In this document: in pieces, positions 18,807 to 26,711 of the stretch | Layout: each line of letters begins with the position of its first letter | How positions within the stretch are numbered: position 1 is the stretch's first letter | Source: Roseitalea porphyridii | GTDB lineage: Bacteria; Pseudomonadota; Alphaproteobacteria; Rhizobiales; Rhizobiaceae | Direction: 5' to 3' | Length of the DNA: 64,000 bases | NCBI RefSeq assembly: GCF_004331955.1 | Contig: NZ_CP036532.1 | Location: 2,914,001-2,978,000 of the forward strand | The notes under the pieces: generated by a model | The model's database searches: none | The model's input: only the letters and a program-made list of their open reading frames with translations | Told to the model about the DNA's origin: nothing | Made by a program: the position numbers and the translations under genes

Positions 18807-19985
18807 CTAGGCCGCCTGTTTCAGCGACATCTTCTGCGTGTCGAAGGCCCATTGCAGCCAGGGCATCAGCGCTTGCAGGTCGGACGCCTCGATGGTGCCG
18901 CCGGCCCAGATGCGAAGCCCCGGAGGAGCGTCACGATAGGCGCCGATGTCGAACGCCACGCCCTGCGCATCGAGCGCCGAGACCATGCCCTTGGCGAACG
19001 CGGCCTGGCCGGCCTCGTCCAGCGCGATGACGGCCGGATCGACGATCTTCAGGCACACCGAGGTGTTCGAGCGCGTCGCCGGATCGACCGCGAGGTTCTC
19101 CAGCCAGTGGACGCTGTCGACGAAGGACTGGATCACGCCCAGATTGGCGTCCGCCCGCGCGATCAGCGCGTCGAGCCCGCCGATCGATTGCGCCCATTCC
19201 AACGCGTCGATGTAATCCTCGACGCACAGCATGGAGGGGGTGTTGATCGTCTCGCCGGCGAAGATGCCCTCAATCAGCTTGCCGCCCTTGGTGAGCCGGA
19301 AGATTTTCGGCAGCGGCCATGCCGGCGTGTGGGTCTCAAGACGCTCGACGGCGCGTGGCGACAGGATCAGGACACCATGGCCGCCCTCCCCGCCGAGCAC
19401 TTTCTGCCAGGAGAAGGTGGTCACATCGAGCTTGCCGAAATCGAGCCTCTGGGCGAACGCGGCCGAGGTGGCGTCGCAGATCGTAAGGCCTTCGCGGTCC
19501 GAGGGGATGAAGTCGGCGTTCGGCACGCGCACGCCGGAGGTCGTCCCGTTCCAGGTGAACACCACGTCGCGGTCGAAATCGACGCTCGAAAGATCGGGGA
19601 GCGCGCCATAGTCGGCCTCGATCACCCGGGCATCGTCGAGCCTGAGCTGCTTGACCGCGTCGGTCACCCAGCCCGAGCCGAAGCTTTCCCAGGCGAGCAT
19701 GTCGACGCCGCGCGCGCCGAGCATCGACCACATGGCCATCTCGACGGCGCCGGTGTCGGACGCCGGCACGATGCCGATGCGGTAGTCGTCCGGCACGCCG
19801 AGCAGCTCGCGCGTCAGGTCGATGGCGCGCTTGAGCCGGGCCTTGCCGGTCTTCGATCTGTGGGAACGGCCGAGCGCAGCGGTCGGGAACCGGTCGGCGG
19901 ACCAGTCCGGACGTTTCTTGCAGGGGCCAGATGAGAATCGTGGATCGGCCGGACGCACGTCCGGCTTGGCGGGGTCAGCTGTCAT
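18807..19985 (-). CDS. serC: Phosphoserine aminotransferase
   Basis: 392 residues of the alphaproteobacterial SerC type (N-terminus [18 protein letters not shown]). The PLP lysine is in [17 protein letters not shown], with DATSAAFAQ upstream supplying the cofactor Asp region. It converts 3-phosphohydroxypyruvate and glutamate to phosphoserine and 2-oxoglutarate. The ATG at 19985 follows the serC leader RNA, whose last hairpin holds the ribosome site. serA follows downstream. Confidence 0.96.
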   Translation of the reverse strand: MTADPAKPDVRPADPRFSSGPCKKRPDWSADRFPTAALGRSHRSKTGKARLKRAIDLTRELLGVPDDYRIGIVPASDTGAVEMAMWSMLGARGVDMLAWESFGSGWVTDAVKQLRLDDARVIEADYGALPDLSSVDFDRDVVFTWNGTTSGVRVPNADFIPSDREGLTICDATSAAFAQRLDFGKLDVTTFSWQKVLGGEGGHGVLILSPRAVERLETHTPAWPLPKIFRLTKGGKLIEGIFAGETINTPSMLCVEDYIDALEWAQSIGGLDALIARADANLGVIQSFVDSVHWLENLAVDPATRSNTSVCLKIVDPAVIALDEAGQAAFAKGMVSALDAQGVAFDIGAYRDAPPGLRIWAGGTIEASDLQALMPWLQWAFDTQKMSLKQAA

Positions 19986-19987
19986 GT

Positions 19988-20042
19988 GTCTACCCTTTCA
20001 GATAGCTGCCTCTCGTTGGGGAGAGGTGTCCCGCCGTCGCGC
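19988..20042 (-). ncRNA. serC leader RNA motif (cis-regulatory)
   Basis: Read on the minus strand just before the serC ATG: CCTCTC-CCCAAC-GAGAGG (20026-20009) forms one hairpin, and CTATC-TGAAAG-GGTAG (20005-19990) a second that includes the AAGGG ribosome site. Two closely spaced hairpins ahead of serC, with this AGGCAGCTATCTGAAAGGGT core, are the hallmark of the serC RNA motif of alphaproteobacteria. The trigger is not known to me; position and sequestered ribosome site suggest translational control. Confidence 0.85.
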
Positions 20043-20230
20043 TTAGCGGAACCCTTGAAAACCCGCAAGTTGAAAGGTGTTTGCCGCGCAAGTTTTTGCA
20101 GGGGGATGGCGAACCATGCGCGAACATGTCGGAAGAAGTGACACAAGTCTGGCACACGCCGTTTATGGGCATGTTCGGCCTGTTGAGAGCGCTTCAAAGG
20201 CTCTGCGGTTTTCAGGGTTCGGGCCTGCAT

Positions 20231-21331
20231 TCAACGCGGTGAAGCCGACCGGTCGTACTCCAGTTGAGTGGCGACGAAGTTCGCCGTGCCAGGCCCGTAG
20301 CGGTCGGCGATTGATGCTAGATTGGCCTCGAGGGCCGCCAGCGGCGCACCTGCAGAAGGATGGATCGCGAGGTCGACATCAGGCTCAATTGCGGTAATGA
20401 AGGTCACGCCTTCCGCCGATGTGGCCTGGCCGTCGGCGTTGCTTGCTATCAAGCGCGAGCGGAAAGTTCTTGACCACGCATCGGCCTGGAGCGCGAGCGC
20501 GATGCCGTCAAACCCATCAGCGATCTTCGCCTCTATGCTTTCGTGCCGCCAGAAGCCCAGATAGTTGCCGGCCGCAAGCGAGATCGTGCCGAGATCCAGC
20601 GCGAAACGGGAGGTGTCATGCGCGGGGCCCCAGTCATCGACGCCGAGATTGGACGCCGTCCCCCGCGCCCAGGCCTCACCACTCAGGATCTCCAACAGCT
20701 TCAATGTCACCGGCACCGACGCGGAAACGCCGGACGAACTCATGACAGGTCCATCGACTATATAGCGGGTGTTACGTACCCATTGCGCCTCTGGATAGCG
20801 CCGGGCCATCCGGGGTTGGGCAAACCAATGGGTCGTCGCAGCTCGCTCCTTAAACAAGCCGGCGCGCGCAACGGGCTCTGCCCCTTCACAGATCGATACG
20901 ATCATCGCGCCAAGGGCCGCCTGCGCCTGGATGAAACTCGTCGTCGCAGGAGTGCCCCGGCTGTGGAAGGCCGGCACGATGACAACGTCCGCTCCACCCG
21001 GATAGGCGCTGTTGAAGTCGGCCAATGTCATGTCAGGCATTACAGTTAGGGCCGGCATCAGATTCACCGAACCTTCTTCGGTGGCCACGATCAGCACATC
21101 GACTGCTCCGCTGCGCTTAAGGATGCCGTGAGGAACCAGAAGGTCTGTGGTTTCCGTGCCGGCGTTGTCGGCCAGAAGGACGACGAGGCGGCGCGTGTCA
21201 GCCAATGGGCGCAATTGAGGCGGCTGTGTCACGGGCATCGGGGCAGTCTCAGGCATCTCTTGTGATCCAAGCAGGGGTGCCACTGCGGCAGCGGCGACGA
21301 GAATGAACACGGCGATGAACAGACGGGCCAT
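20231..21331 (-). CDS. Secreted or membrane-anchored DJ-1/PfpI-family protein
   Basis: 366 residues. A hydrophobic N-terminal segment (MARLFIAVFILVAAAAVAPL) suggests a signal peptide or anchor. A DJ-1/PfpI domain follows, with the nucleophile-elbow Cys in IVSICEGAEPVARAGL, then a C-terminal extension of about 120 residues of unclear relationship. Starts 49 bases from the divergent GlxA-type regulator gene, whose N-terminal domain belongs to the same fold, so the two probably work as a pair (inference). Codon usage is less GC-biased than in flanking genes. Confidence 0.75.
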   Translation of the reverse strand: MARLFIAVFILVAAAAVAPLLGSQEMPETAPMPVTQPPQLRPLADTRRLVVLLADNAGTETTDLLVPHGILKRSGAVDVLIVATEEGSVNLMPALTVMPDMTLADFNSAYPGGADVVIVPAFHSRGTPATTSFIQAQAALGAMIVSICEGAEPVARAGLFKERAATTHWFAQPRMARRYPEAQWVRNTRYIVDGPVMSSSGVSASVPVTLKLLEILSGEAWARGTASNLGVDDWGPAHDTSRFALDLGTISLAAGNYLGFWRHESIEAKIADGFDGIALALQADAWSRTFRSRLIASNADGQATSAEGVTFITAIEPDVDLAIHPSAGAPLAALEANLASIADRYGPGTANFVATQLEYDRSASPR

Positions 21332-21380
21332 GGCGGTCTCCTATTTGCGCTTTTCATAGAAGGCGTCTAAGCTGGCGGAA

Positions 21381-22421
21381 ATGACAGGTGATCCGCAAAA
21401 CCCGCCAAATCGCAGACGCATTGCCTTTTTCGCGCTGGACGGCGTGCAGAGCCTTGACGTGACCGGACCGATGGAGGCCTTCGCCGTCGCCAACCGTTTC
21501 GGCGGCGCCTACGACCTGGTTCTGAGTTCGCTGCGGGCTCCGTCCATCGCCACACATGCAGGCTTTTCGATCGGCCCGGCCGTGCCGGCCGAGAGTCTAA
21601 CCAGCCCACTTGACACGCTGGTTGTCTGCGGCGGCTCGGAACAGGCAATGCTGGACGCTAGGGACGACGGTACAATCATTGATGTTCTGCGCAGGCACGC
21701 GTCACGCGCCAGGCGCACCGTCTCGATCTGTACCGGTGCCTTTGTCTTGGCGGCCGCCGGGCTTCTGGACGGTCGGCGAGCCGCAACACACTGGAATGCG
21801 GCCGAGCGATTCAGTGCCCTGTTCCCCAACGTTCAACTCGACGATGACGCGATCTTCGTCGCCGACCCACCCTATTACACTTCGGCCGGCGTAACGGCGG
21901 GAATTGATCTCTCGCTTGCCCTGATCGAGGCGGACCATGGCCATTACGTTGCACTGTCAGTGGCGCGTCAACTCGTGCTGTTCCTGCGCCGTCCAGGCGG
22001 ACAGGCACAGTTTGGGGTTGGACTTGGCGTGCCGGCAAGCGCCCCCGAGCCGATCCAGAAGCTTGCCATGCGCATCATCGAGGACCCGTCCGGAGAGCTC
22101 CATGGTGAAGGGCGACGGGTCCCGGATCTGGCCGCCCTCGTAAACATGAGCGAGCGGACCTTCCTGCGAACGTTCACGAAGGCCGCCGGGACAACACCGG
22201 CAAAGTTCGTTGAGGAAGCCCGGCTGACCCGCGCAAAGGCGCTTCTTGAGGAGACGGTCGACAATCTCGACGGGATCGCCCACCAGGCCGGCTACGGCTC
22301 CGTCGACGCGCTGCTGCGATCGTTCCAGAGGAAAGTGGGCATAACGCCAACGGCCTACCGAGAGCGGTTCCACATCTCGTCCAGCGCGATGCCTTTCAGG
22401 ACCCACGAGGCCCGCCAATGA
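21381..22421 (+). CDS. GlxA-type transcriptional regulator (DJ-1 domain plus AraC HTH)
   Basis: 346 residues. N-terminal DJ-1/PfpI-like domain (residues ~10-195; IAFFALDGVQSLDVTGPMEAF, VSICTGAFVLAAAGLLDGRRA, ATHWN) and a C-terminal AraC double helix-turn-helix (MSERTFLRTFTKAAGTTPAK ... GYGSVDALLRSFQRKVGITP). Members control amine, amino-acid and detoxification genes; the effector here is unknown. Divergent from the secreted DJ-1 protein and overlapping the MAPEG gene by four bases (ATGA), so regulator and MAPEG are co-translated. Confidence 0.9.
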   Translation: MTGDPQNPPNRRRIAFFALDGVQSLDVTGPMEAFAVANRFGGAYDLVLSSLRAPSIATHAGFSIGPAVPAESLTSPLDTLVVCGGSEQAMLDARDDGTIIDVLRRHASRARRTVSICTGAFVLAAAGLLDGRRAATHWNAAERFSALFPNVQLDDDAIFVADPPYYTSAGVTAGIDLSLALIEADHGHYVALSVARQLVLFLRRPGGQAQFGVGLGVPASAPEPIQKLAMRIIEDPSGELHGEGRRVPDLAALVNMSERTFLRTFTKAAGTTPAKFVEEARLTRAKALLEETVDNLDGIAHQAGYGSVDALLRSFQRKVGITPTAYRERFHISSSAMPFRTHEARQ

Positions 22422-22819
22422 GCGCAGTTGATGTCGCCCTTCTGATCGTCGGCTCCAGCCTCGTCATCGCCGTCCTTGCGCAAGCGGTTCACTTCGATCT
22501 TGCATTTGGTCTGCGCTACAGTGCGTCCGCACGCGATGAGGAACGAAGCAACGTGCTGTCCCGAAGGCTCGGTCGGGTTGTCCGCAACCAGATGGAGGGC
22601 GTCGCGATGTTTGTTCCGCTTGCCATCCTCGCGCAGGATCGCATCGACGGAGGAGGGTTCGCGGCTGCTTGCCTGGCTTATGCAATATCGCGTCCAGTTC
22701 ACGGCGTTTTTCACGCAGCTGGCAACGGCTGGGTCCGGAGCGTGACATGGATCGTCGGCATAACATTGCTGATCTTCCTTTACGGCTCTGTTCTCTTTCG
22801 AAGCAGCAGCCTCGCGTGA
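22418..22819 (+). CDS. MAPEG-family membrane protein
   Basis: 133 residues, four predicted membrane helices, with the MAPEG-type pattern of Arg/Asn-rich loops after helix 1 (LSRRLGRVVRNQMEGVAMFVPL). MAPEG proteins are glutathione-linked or eicosanoid-type membrane enzymes; bacterial substrates are mostly unknown. Overlaps the upstream GlxA-type regulator gene. A second, unrelated-looking MAPEG gene is at 53.1 kb. Confidence 0.8.
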   Translation: MSAVDVALLIVGSSLVIAVLAQAVHFDLAFGLRYSASARDEERSNVLSRRLGRVVRNQMEGVAMFVPLAILAQDRIDGGGFAAACLAYAISRPVHGVFHAAGNGWVRSVTWIVGITLLIFLYGSVLFRSSSLA

Positions 22820-23042
22820 GCGGCAACTGAATGAACGCTCCAATGAAGGGCGACTGCCGTTTGGCTATGTCGCGGCCATGCTGCATGCCGGCTTCGACAT
22901 GAAGACGACGACCGAGTGCGTCAGCTGGTCGAGCCCGACCGTGCTGCTCAACACCTACGCCCACGCGATCGCCGATCCGACCGTGGCCGACGCCTTGGTG
23001 AAGGCGCAAAGCAAAGAGCCCGGCCTGGCGGCCGGGCTCTGA
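22815..23042 (+). pseudogene. Remnant of a tyrosine recombinase (integrase) C-terminus
   Basis: Without a start codon, the frame ending at the TGA at 23040-23042 encodes FGYVAAMLHAGFDMKTTTEC and then SPTVLLNTYAHAIADP. This resembles the final catalytic segment of phage/ICE integrases (usually ...GHSSPxxTLNTYAHA...), including the nucleophile Tyr; the usual His before SSP reads Trp. The rest of the enzyme is absent. It adjoins the less GC-rich genes at 20.2-22.8 kb and suggests they arrived with a mobile element. Confidence 0.6.
23015..23040 (-). terminator. Hairpin terminator of the outer-membrane protein gene
   Basis: Perfect 11-bp stem AGAGCCCGGCC / GGCCGGGCTCT with a 4-base loop; on the minus strand it is followed by TTTGCTTTG. 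It lies 24 bases past the outer-membrane protein stop and overlaps the integrase remnant. Confidence 0.75.
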
Positions 23043-23063
23043 AAACCGAACTCGTGGAGCGGT

Positions 23064-23927
23064 CTACTTGTAGACCGGCGGTTCGTAGACGATCGGCTCG
23101 TAGACCGGCGGAGCGGGCTTGTGCTTGGCGCCGAACCGGTAGCGGACGCCGGCGCGGACCTCGTGCACGTTGATCGAGCGATCGAAGCCCGGACCGGTGC
23201 CGGAGGCATATTCGAACATGCGGCCGCCGGAAATATGCTTGTAGCGGTAGCCCAGATCGAGCGAGACGTGCTTGGTCGCCGCATAGGAGACACCGGCCAT
23301 CAGCGCATAGGCAAAACGCCAGTCCTTGTTGCCGGTGTGGATGTATTCGCCGGACTGGTCGAAGCCGGGCGGGATCGTGTTGGACAGGTCGTGCCACTTC
23401 ACGTAGGCGCCGCCGATACCACCGCCGACATAGGGCGTGATGCCCGAATAGGTGCCGAGGTCGACATAGGCGTTGGCGAGCATGGTCCACGCCTTGTAGC
23501 CGGAAACGTCGATCGACGAGCAGGCGACGGAGGCGCCGCCCGTGGTGCAGGTTCCCGAGGTCGAGCCCTCGAAGTCCGACTTGAAGTTGAAGTCGAGCGT
23601 GACGTCGGTGCGCAGATAGTGGTTGATCTGGTAGCCGACGCCGCCGCCGACGGAGAAGGCGCCCTTGAGCTCACCGTCGAGGAAGCCGGGCACACCCTGC
23701 ACGCCGGCACCGTAGGTGATGTAGTCGGCGCCGCCGAACTTGCTCCACAGATAGCCGACATCGCCGCGGATGTACCAGCCCGACACCTTCTTCGGCAGGG
23801 CCTCGGGATAATGGACCGGCGGCGTCTCGATGATCGGCGGCTCGTACAGATCGGCCGCCTGTGCCGTCACGCCAAAGGCTGCCGCAATGGCGGCCGTGGC
23901 GGCGAGTTTCACTGCTGCTTGCTTCAT
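23064..23927 (-). CDS. Outer-membrane beta-barrel protein (Omp25/Omp31-like)
   Basis: 287 residues: signal peptide MKQAAVKLAATAAIAAAFGV(TAQA), then a proline-rich lead (PPIIETPPVHYPEALPKKVS) and the porin-like WYIRGDVGYLWSKFGG opening of the alphaproteobacterial Omp25/Omp31 beta-barrel family. Alternating strands run to a C-terminal barrel segment (VRAGVRYRF), followed by a Pro/Tyr-rich tail VYEPIVYEPPVYK, which is unusual because such barrels often end in a terminal aromatic. One internal Cys pair (CTTGG...C). A CtrA box lies 78-93 bases upstream of the start. Confidence 0.87.
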   Translation of the reverse strand: MKQAAVKLAATAAIAAAFGVTAQAADLYEPPIIETPPVHYPEALPKKVSGWYIRGDVGYLWSKFGGADYITYGAGVQGVPGFLDGELKGAFSVGGGVGYQINHYLRTDVTLDFNFKSDFEGSTSGTCTTGGASVACSSIDVSGYKAWTMLANAYVDLGTYSGITPYVGGGIGGAYVKWHDLSNTIPPGFDQSGEYIHTGNKDWRFAYALMAGVSYAATKHVSLDLGYRYKHISGGRMFEYASGTGPGFDRSINVHEVRAGVRYRFGAKHKPAPPVYEPIVYEPPVYK

Positions 23928-24004
23928 TGTCTTCCCCTCGGACAGCCCGGTCCGAACCGGTAACGGGCACTGGTCACGCTCGGGGGGATGATCGCCGGCA
24001 AAGG

Positions 24005-24020
24005 TTAAAGTGCACTTAAC
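24005..24020. promoter_or_regulatory. CtrA box upstream of the outer-membrane protein gene
   Basis: TTAAAGTGCACTTAAC: TTAA, 7 bases, TTAAC. With flanking bases it forms a near-palindrome (GGTTAA ... TTAACC), so both strands fit the full CtrA consensus. It is 78 bases upstream of the outer-membrane protein start. Confidence 0.75.
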
Positions 24021-24126
24021 CGTGTTTGTTTGCCATGTTTGTTGACCATGTTGCCGGACACAGCGCGCACGACGGCCCCCGCAAGAGGGCACCGCAACCG
24101 GGAACGAGGCTGTCTGAGAGGTCGGC

Positions 24127-25479
24127 TCAGGCGGCGGTCTTGAGATCGGCGATGACGCCGACGATCTCGTCGACGACGCTTTCGACCAGCATCGGGTCGT
24201 CGCCCTCGGCCATCACGCGGATCAGCGGCTCGGTGCCCGACGGCCGGATCACCAGCCGGCCCGCATCGCCGAGCTTCTCGCGGGCACCGTCCACCGCACT
24301 CATCACGCGCTGGTCCTCGAGCGGCCGTCCGCCGCCAAAGCGCACGTTCTTGAGCACCTGCGGGACCGGCTCGAACTTGCGGCACGCCTCGCTGGCCGGC
24401 CGGCCACTGCCGACGAGGCAGGCGAGAACCTGCAGCGCGCTGATCAGCCCGTCGCCGGTGGTGGCGTGGTCGGACAGGATGATATGGCCGGACTGTTCGC
24501 CGCCGACATTGTGCCCGTTGGCGCGCATGTGCTCGACCACGTATCGGTCGCCGACCTTGGTCCGCACCAGGTCGAGCCCCTTGTCGTTGAGGAACCGCTC
24601 CAGCCCAAGATTGGACATAACCGTCGCGACCACGCCGCCGCCGCGCAGCCGTTCGCGGCGCAGCCAGTCCTCGGCGATCATCGCCATGAGCTGGTCGCCG
24701 TCGATGATGTTGCCCTTCTCGTCGACGACGAGGACGCGATCGGCATCACCGTCGAGCGCGATGCCCAGATCGGCGCGCACCTCGCCCACCTTGGCGCGCA
24801 GCGCGTTGGGATTGGTCGAGCCGCAGTCGCGGTTGATGTTCAGCCCGTCCGGCTCGTTGCCGATCGCGACCACGTCGGCGCCCAGTTCCCACAATGCGGC
24901 CGGGGCGGCCTTGTAGGCGGCGCCGTTGGCGCAGTCGACGACGATGCGCAGGTTCGACAGGGTCATGTCGCGCGGGAAGGTGCGCTTGGCATATTCGATG
25001 TAGCGGTAGAGGTCGCCGTCGACGCGCTTGGCCCGGCCAAGATCGGCCGGCCGCGCCAACCGGCCGGTCATGTCCTGGCCCATGTGCCGCTCGATCTGCA
25101 TCTCGATCTCGTCGGACAGCTTGTAGCCGTCAGGCCCGAAGAGCTTGATGCCATTGTCCTGGAACGGGTTGTGGGAGGCCGAGATCATCACCCCGATATC
25201 GGCGCGCAGCGAGCGCGTCAGCATCGCGACGGCCGGCGTCGGCACCGGTCCGAGCAGGAACACGTCCATGCCGGTCGAGGTGAAACCGGCGACGAGCGCG
25301 TTCTCGATCATGTAGCCCGAAAGCCGGGTGTCCTTGCCGATGACGGCCCGGTGGCGGTGGCTGCCGCGCTGGAAGGCGACGCCGGCGGCCATGCCCACCT
25401 TCATCGCCATGTCCGGCGTCATCTTGCCCGCGTTCGCGGTACCGCGAATGCCGTCCGTGCCGAAATAGCGTCGCGTCAT
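24127..25479 (-). CDS. glmM: Phosphoglucosamine mutase
   Basis: 450 residues. Phosphoserine loop [17 protein letters not shown] with catalytic Ser102, metal loop DGDADR, sugar-binding GGEQSGH, and phosphate loop [12 protein letters not shown]. It converts glucosamine-6-phosphate to glucosamine-1-phosphate for peptidoglycan and LPS. In many rhizobia glmM directly follows ftsH; here it stands alone, some 38 kb from ftsH, with unrelated neighbours. Confidence 0.97.
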   Translation of the reverse strand: MTRRYFGTDGIRGTANAGKMTPDMAMKVGMAAGVAFQRGSHRHRAVIGKDTRLSGYMIENALVAGFTSTGMDVFLLGPVPTPAVAMLTRSLRADIGVMISASHNPFQDNGIKLFGPDGYKLSDEIEMQIERHMGQDMTGRLARPADLGRAKRVDGDLYRYIEYAKRTFPRDMTLSNLRIVVDCANGAAYKAAPAALWELGADVVAIGNEPDGLNINRDCGSTNPNALRAKVGEVRADLGIALDGDADRVLVVDEKGNIIDGDQLMAMIAEDWLRRERLRGGGVVATVMSNLGLERFLNDKGLDLVRTKVGDRYVVEHMRANGHNVGGEQSGHIILSDHATTGDGLISALQVLACLVGSGRPASEACRKFEPVPQVLKNVRFGGGRPLEDQRVMSAVDGAREKLGDAGRLVIRPSGTEPLIRVMAEGDDPMLVESVVDEIVGVIADLKTAA

Positions 25480-25602
25480 GGTGCCCTGACCCCGAGAAAT
25501 CGCATGCTGCCCCGAATGCCGAGCGGCATATTACAGCGCAGTCGGCAAAGGAAAGCACAAAAACCTTTCAAACGGTTGCACCGCGTGAACGCGCAGGCCC
25601 CG

Positions 25603-26118
25603 TCAGCGGTCGCCGAAAGCGGTCTTGAGCAGGTTGATCTGCGTGTTGACGGGGTTGTCGGCGCCCTCGCCGAAATCGTCGGCCATGTCGTCCCCGGCCA
25701 GGTTCAGGTCCATGCGCTGCATGCGCGCCTGAAGCCGCAGGGACCGCTGCACCAGAATGCGGAAATGCTCCGGCAGCGCGTTCCAGTTCTCAAGCTCGAC
25801 CCCGGGCGCGTTGCCGTCCAGCCTGATCTTGCTCTTCTCGCTGTCGACCTGGTCGGCGGTCATCTCGCCATTGGCCAGCGCCCGCTGCAGCAGCAGCCAG
25901 GAGGCCATCTGCATCAGCCGTGTCGTCAGGCGCATGGACTCGGCCGCGTAAAGCGTCGCGACCGGCCGCACCAGCGCCTTGGCCTCGCGCCGGCCCTCGC
26001 CGTCAAGATAGGCGGCGGTTTCCTCGACAAGCTGCATGCCCTCCCCGTACAGTTCGGTGAAGGAGGGCGAAGCGACCTTGTGGTCGATGAACCGGATTGT
26101 GTTTGATCCGCCTGCCAT
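25603..26118 (-). CDS. rcdA: DUF1465 family protein (RcdA-like CtrA-degradation adaptor)
   Basis: 171 residues, mostly helical, without cysteine or signal peptide. It carries the DUF1465 signature: FTELYGEGMQLVEETAAYLD, MRLTTRLMQMASWLLLQRAL and FRILVQRSLRLQARMQRMD. The Caulobacter member RcdA is an adaptor that helps ClpXP degrade the cell-cycle regulator CtrA. ATG at 26118 with an upstream AGGG. A perfect CtrA box lies 100-115 bases upstream, fitting a feedback loop in which CtrA promotes the adaptor of its own degradation. The rcdA role here is by homology. Confidence 0.85.
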   Translation of the reverse strand: MAGGSNTIRFIDHKVASPSFTELYGEGMQLVEETAAYLDGEGRREAKALVRPVATLYAAESMRLTTRLMQMASWLLLQRALANGEMTADQVDSEKSKIRLDGNAPGVELENWNALPEHFRILVQRSLRLQARMQRMDLNLAGDDMADDFGEGADNPVNTQINLLKTAFGDR

Positions 26119-26217
26119 TGCGAACGATCCCTGCTGCGAGCACGGCGCTTTCTTCGCGCGCCGTCGCCCTGAACGCCACGATTGTCGAACGTTTCGCACA
26201 GCGAGGCAAGCGCGTCC

Positions 26218-26233
26218 TTAACGGACGGTTAAC
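26218..26233. promoter_or_regulatory. CtrA box upstream of the RcdA-like gene
   Basis: TTAACGGACGGTTAAC: TTAA, 7 bases, TTAAC, a perfect full site. It sits 100 bases upstream of the rcdA-like start and 36 bases past the terminator of the candidate small RNA. Confidence 0.78.
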
Positions 26234-26268
26234 GCCGCAGATGACCGGCGCCATCGGGCCGTTCGCGC

Positions 26269-26296
26269 AAAAAAAAAGAGCCGTGAAAACGGCTCT
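26269..26296 (-). terminator. Strong intrinsic terminator (minus strand)
   Basis: AGAGCCGT-TTTC-ACGGCTCT stem-loop on the minus strand followed by nine T. It ends the transcript that comes from the 26.3-26.4 kb region, either the DUF1192 mRNA or a separate small RNA. Confidence 0.92.
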
Positions 26297-26366
26297 CAGG
26301 AGTTAAACAGGGAGGCGTCAAACAAAGCAACGAAGTCACTCTGTTGAATTCGAATGAAATTCGAAC
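26269..26366 (-). ncRNA. Candidate small RNA with CtrA box and anti-Shine-Dalgarno motifs
   Basis: About 98 nucleotides, AT-rich against a GC-rich background and without an ORF. Reading the minus strand: a CtrA box (26406-26391), a possible -10 (GTTTACT near 26378-26372), a 7-bp hairpin TTCGAAT-TTC-ATTCGAA (26365-26349), an unpaired stretch with GCCTCCC (26316-26310) and ACTCCT (26303-26298), then a terminator with nine U. C-rich unpaired anti-ribosome-site motifs are typical of rhizobial trans-acting sRNAs. It could instead be the 3' UTR of the DUF1192 gene. Confidence 0.5.
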
Positions 26367-26390
26367 GTGAACAGTAAACACCCATAAAGC

Positions 26391-26406
26391 TTAACGCCAG
26401 GTTAAC
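26391..26406. promoter_or_regulatory. CtrA box ahead of the candidate small RNA
   Basis: TTAACGCCAGGTTAAC: TTAA, 7 bases, TTAAC, perfect full site. It lies 29 bases past the DUF1192 stop, where it cannot drive DUF1192 itself, but would be well placed for the 26.27-26.37 kb transcript. Confidence 0.72.
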
Positions 26407-26435
26407 GGGATGGGGTTTTTCGGCCGCCGGATCGT

Positions 26436-26621
26436 CTATTTTCGAAAGAAGGCGTCTGCCGCGCTGCGGCTGTCGTCCCGGCTCGCCAGTTCGGCCTCGA
26501 TCCGGGCGATCTCGCCGCGCAGCGTCCCGATCAGCGTCTCGAGCTCGTCGCGGCCCAGCGTCGAGATGTCCTGTCCCGCAACGAAGCTCGCCGGCTTGGT
26601 GTCGCCCTTCTCGTCATCCAC
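26436..26621 (-). CDS. DUF1192 family small protein
   Basis: 61 residues from a GTG at 26621. The family pattern is clear: an acidic start (DDEKGDTKPA), then DISTLGRDELETLIGTLRGE, then IARIEAELASR, ending ADAFFRK. It forms a short coiled coil. Divergent from the quinone oxidoreductase gene with 90 bases between starts. This neighbour pair together with trcR is a conserved rhizobial arrangement. Function unknown. Confidence 0.82.
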   Translation of the reverse strand: MDDEKGDTKPASFVAGQDISTLGRDELETLIGTLRGEIARIEAELASRDDSRSAADAFFRK

Positions 26622-26711
26622 GGCATCCGCCTCCCGTCGCCTTGCCCCTTGCGTTGCCCGCCCGGCCTCACCCACACAAGCCCGAACGCCAATCGATCAG
26701 GATCTTCCACA

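Noticed and set aside
23015-23040. The strong hairpin as part of a CRISPR or attachment-site structure
   Set aside because: It is a single perfect stem with a T-rich tail on the minus strand, fitting an ordinary terminator of the outer-membrane protein gene. No repeats of it were seen, and no CRISPR array is in the window.
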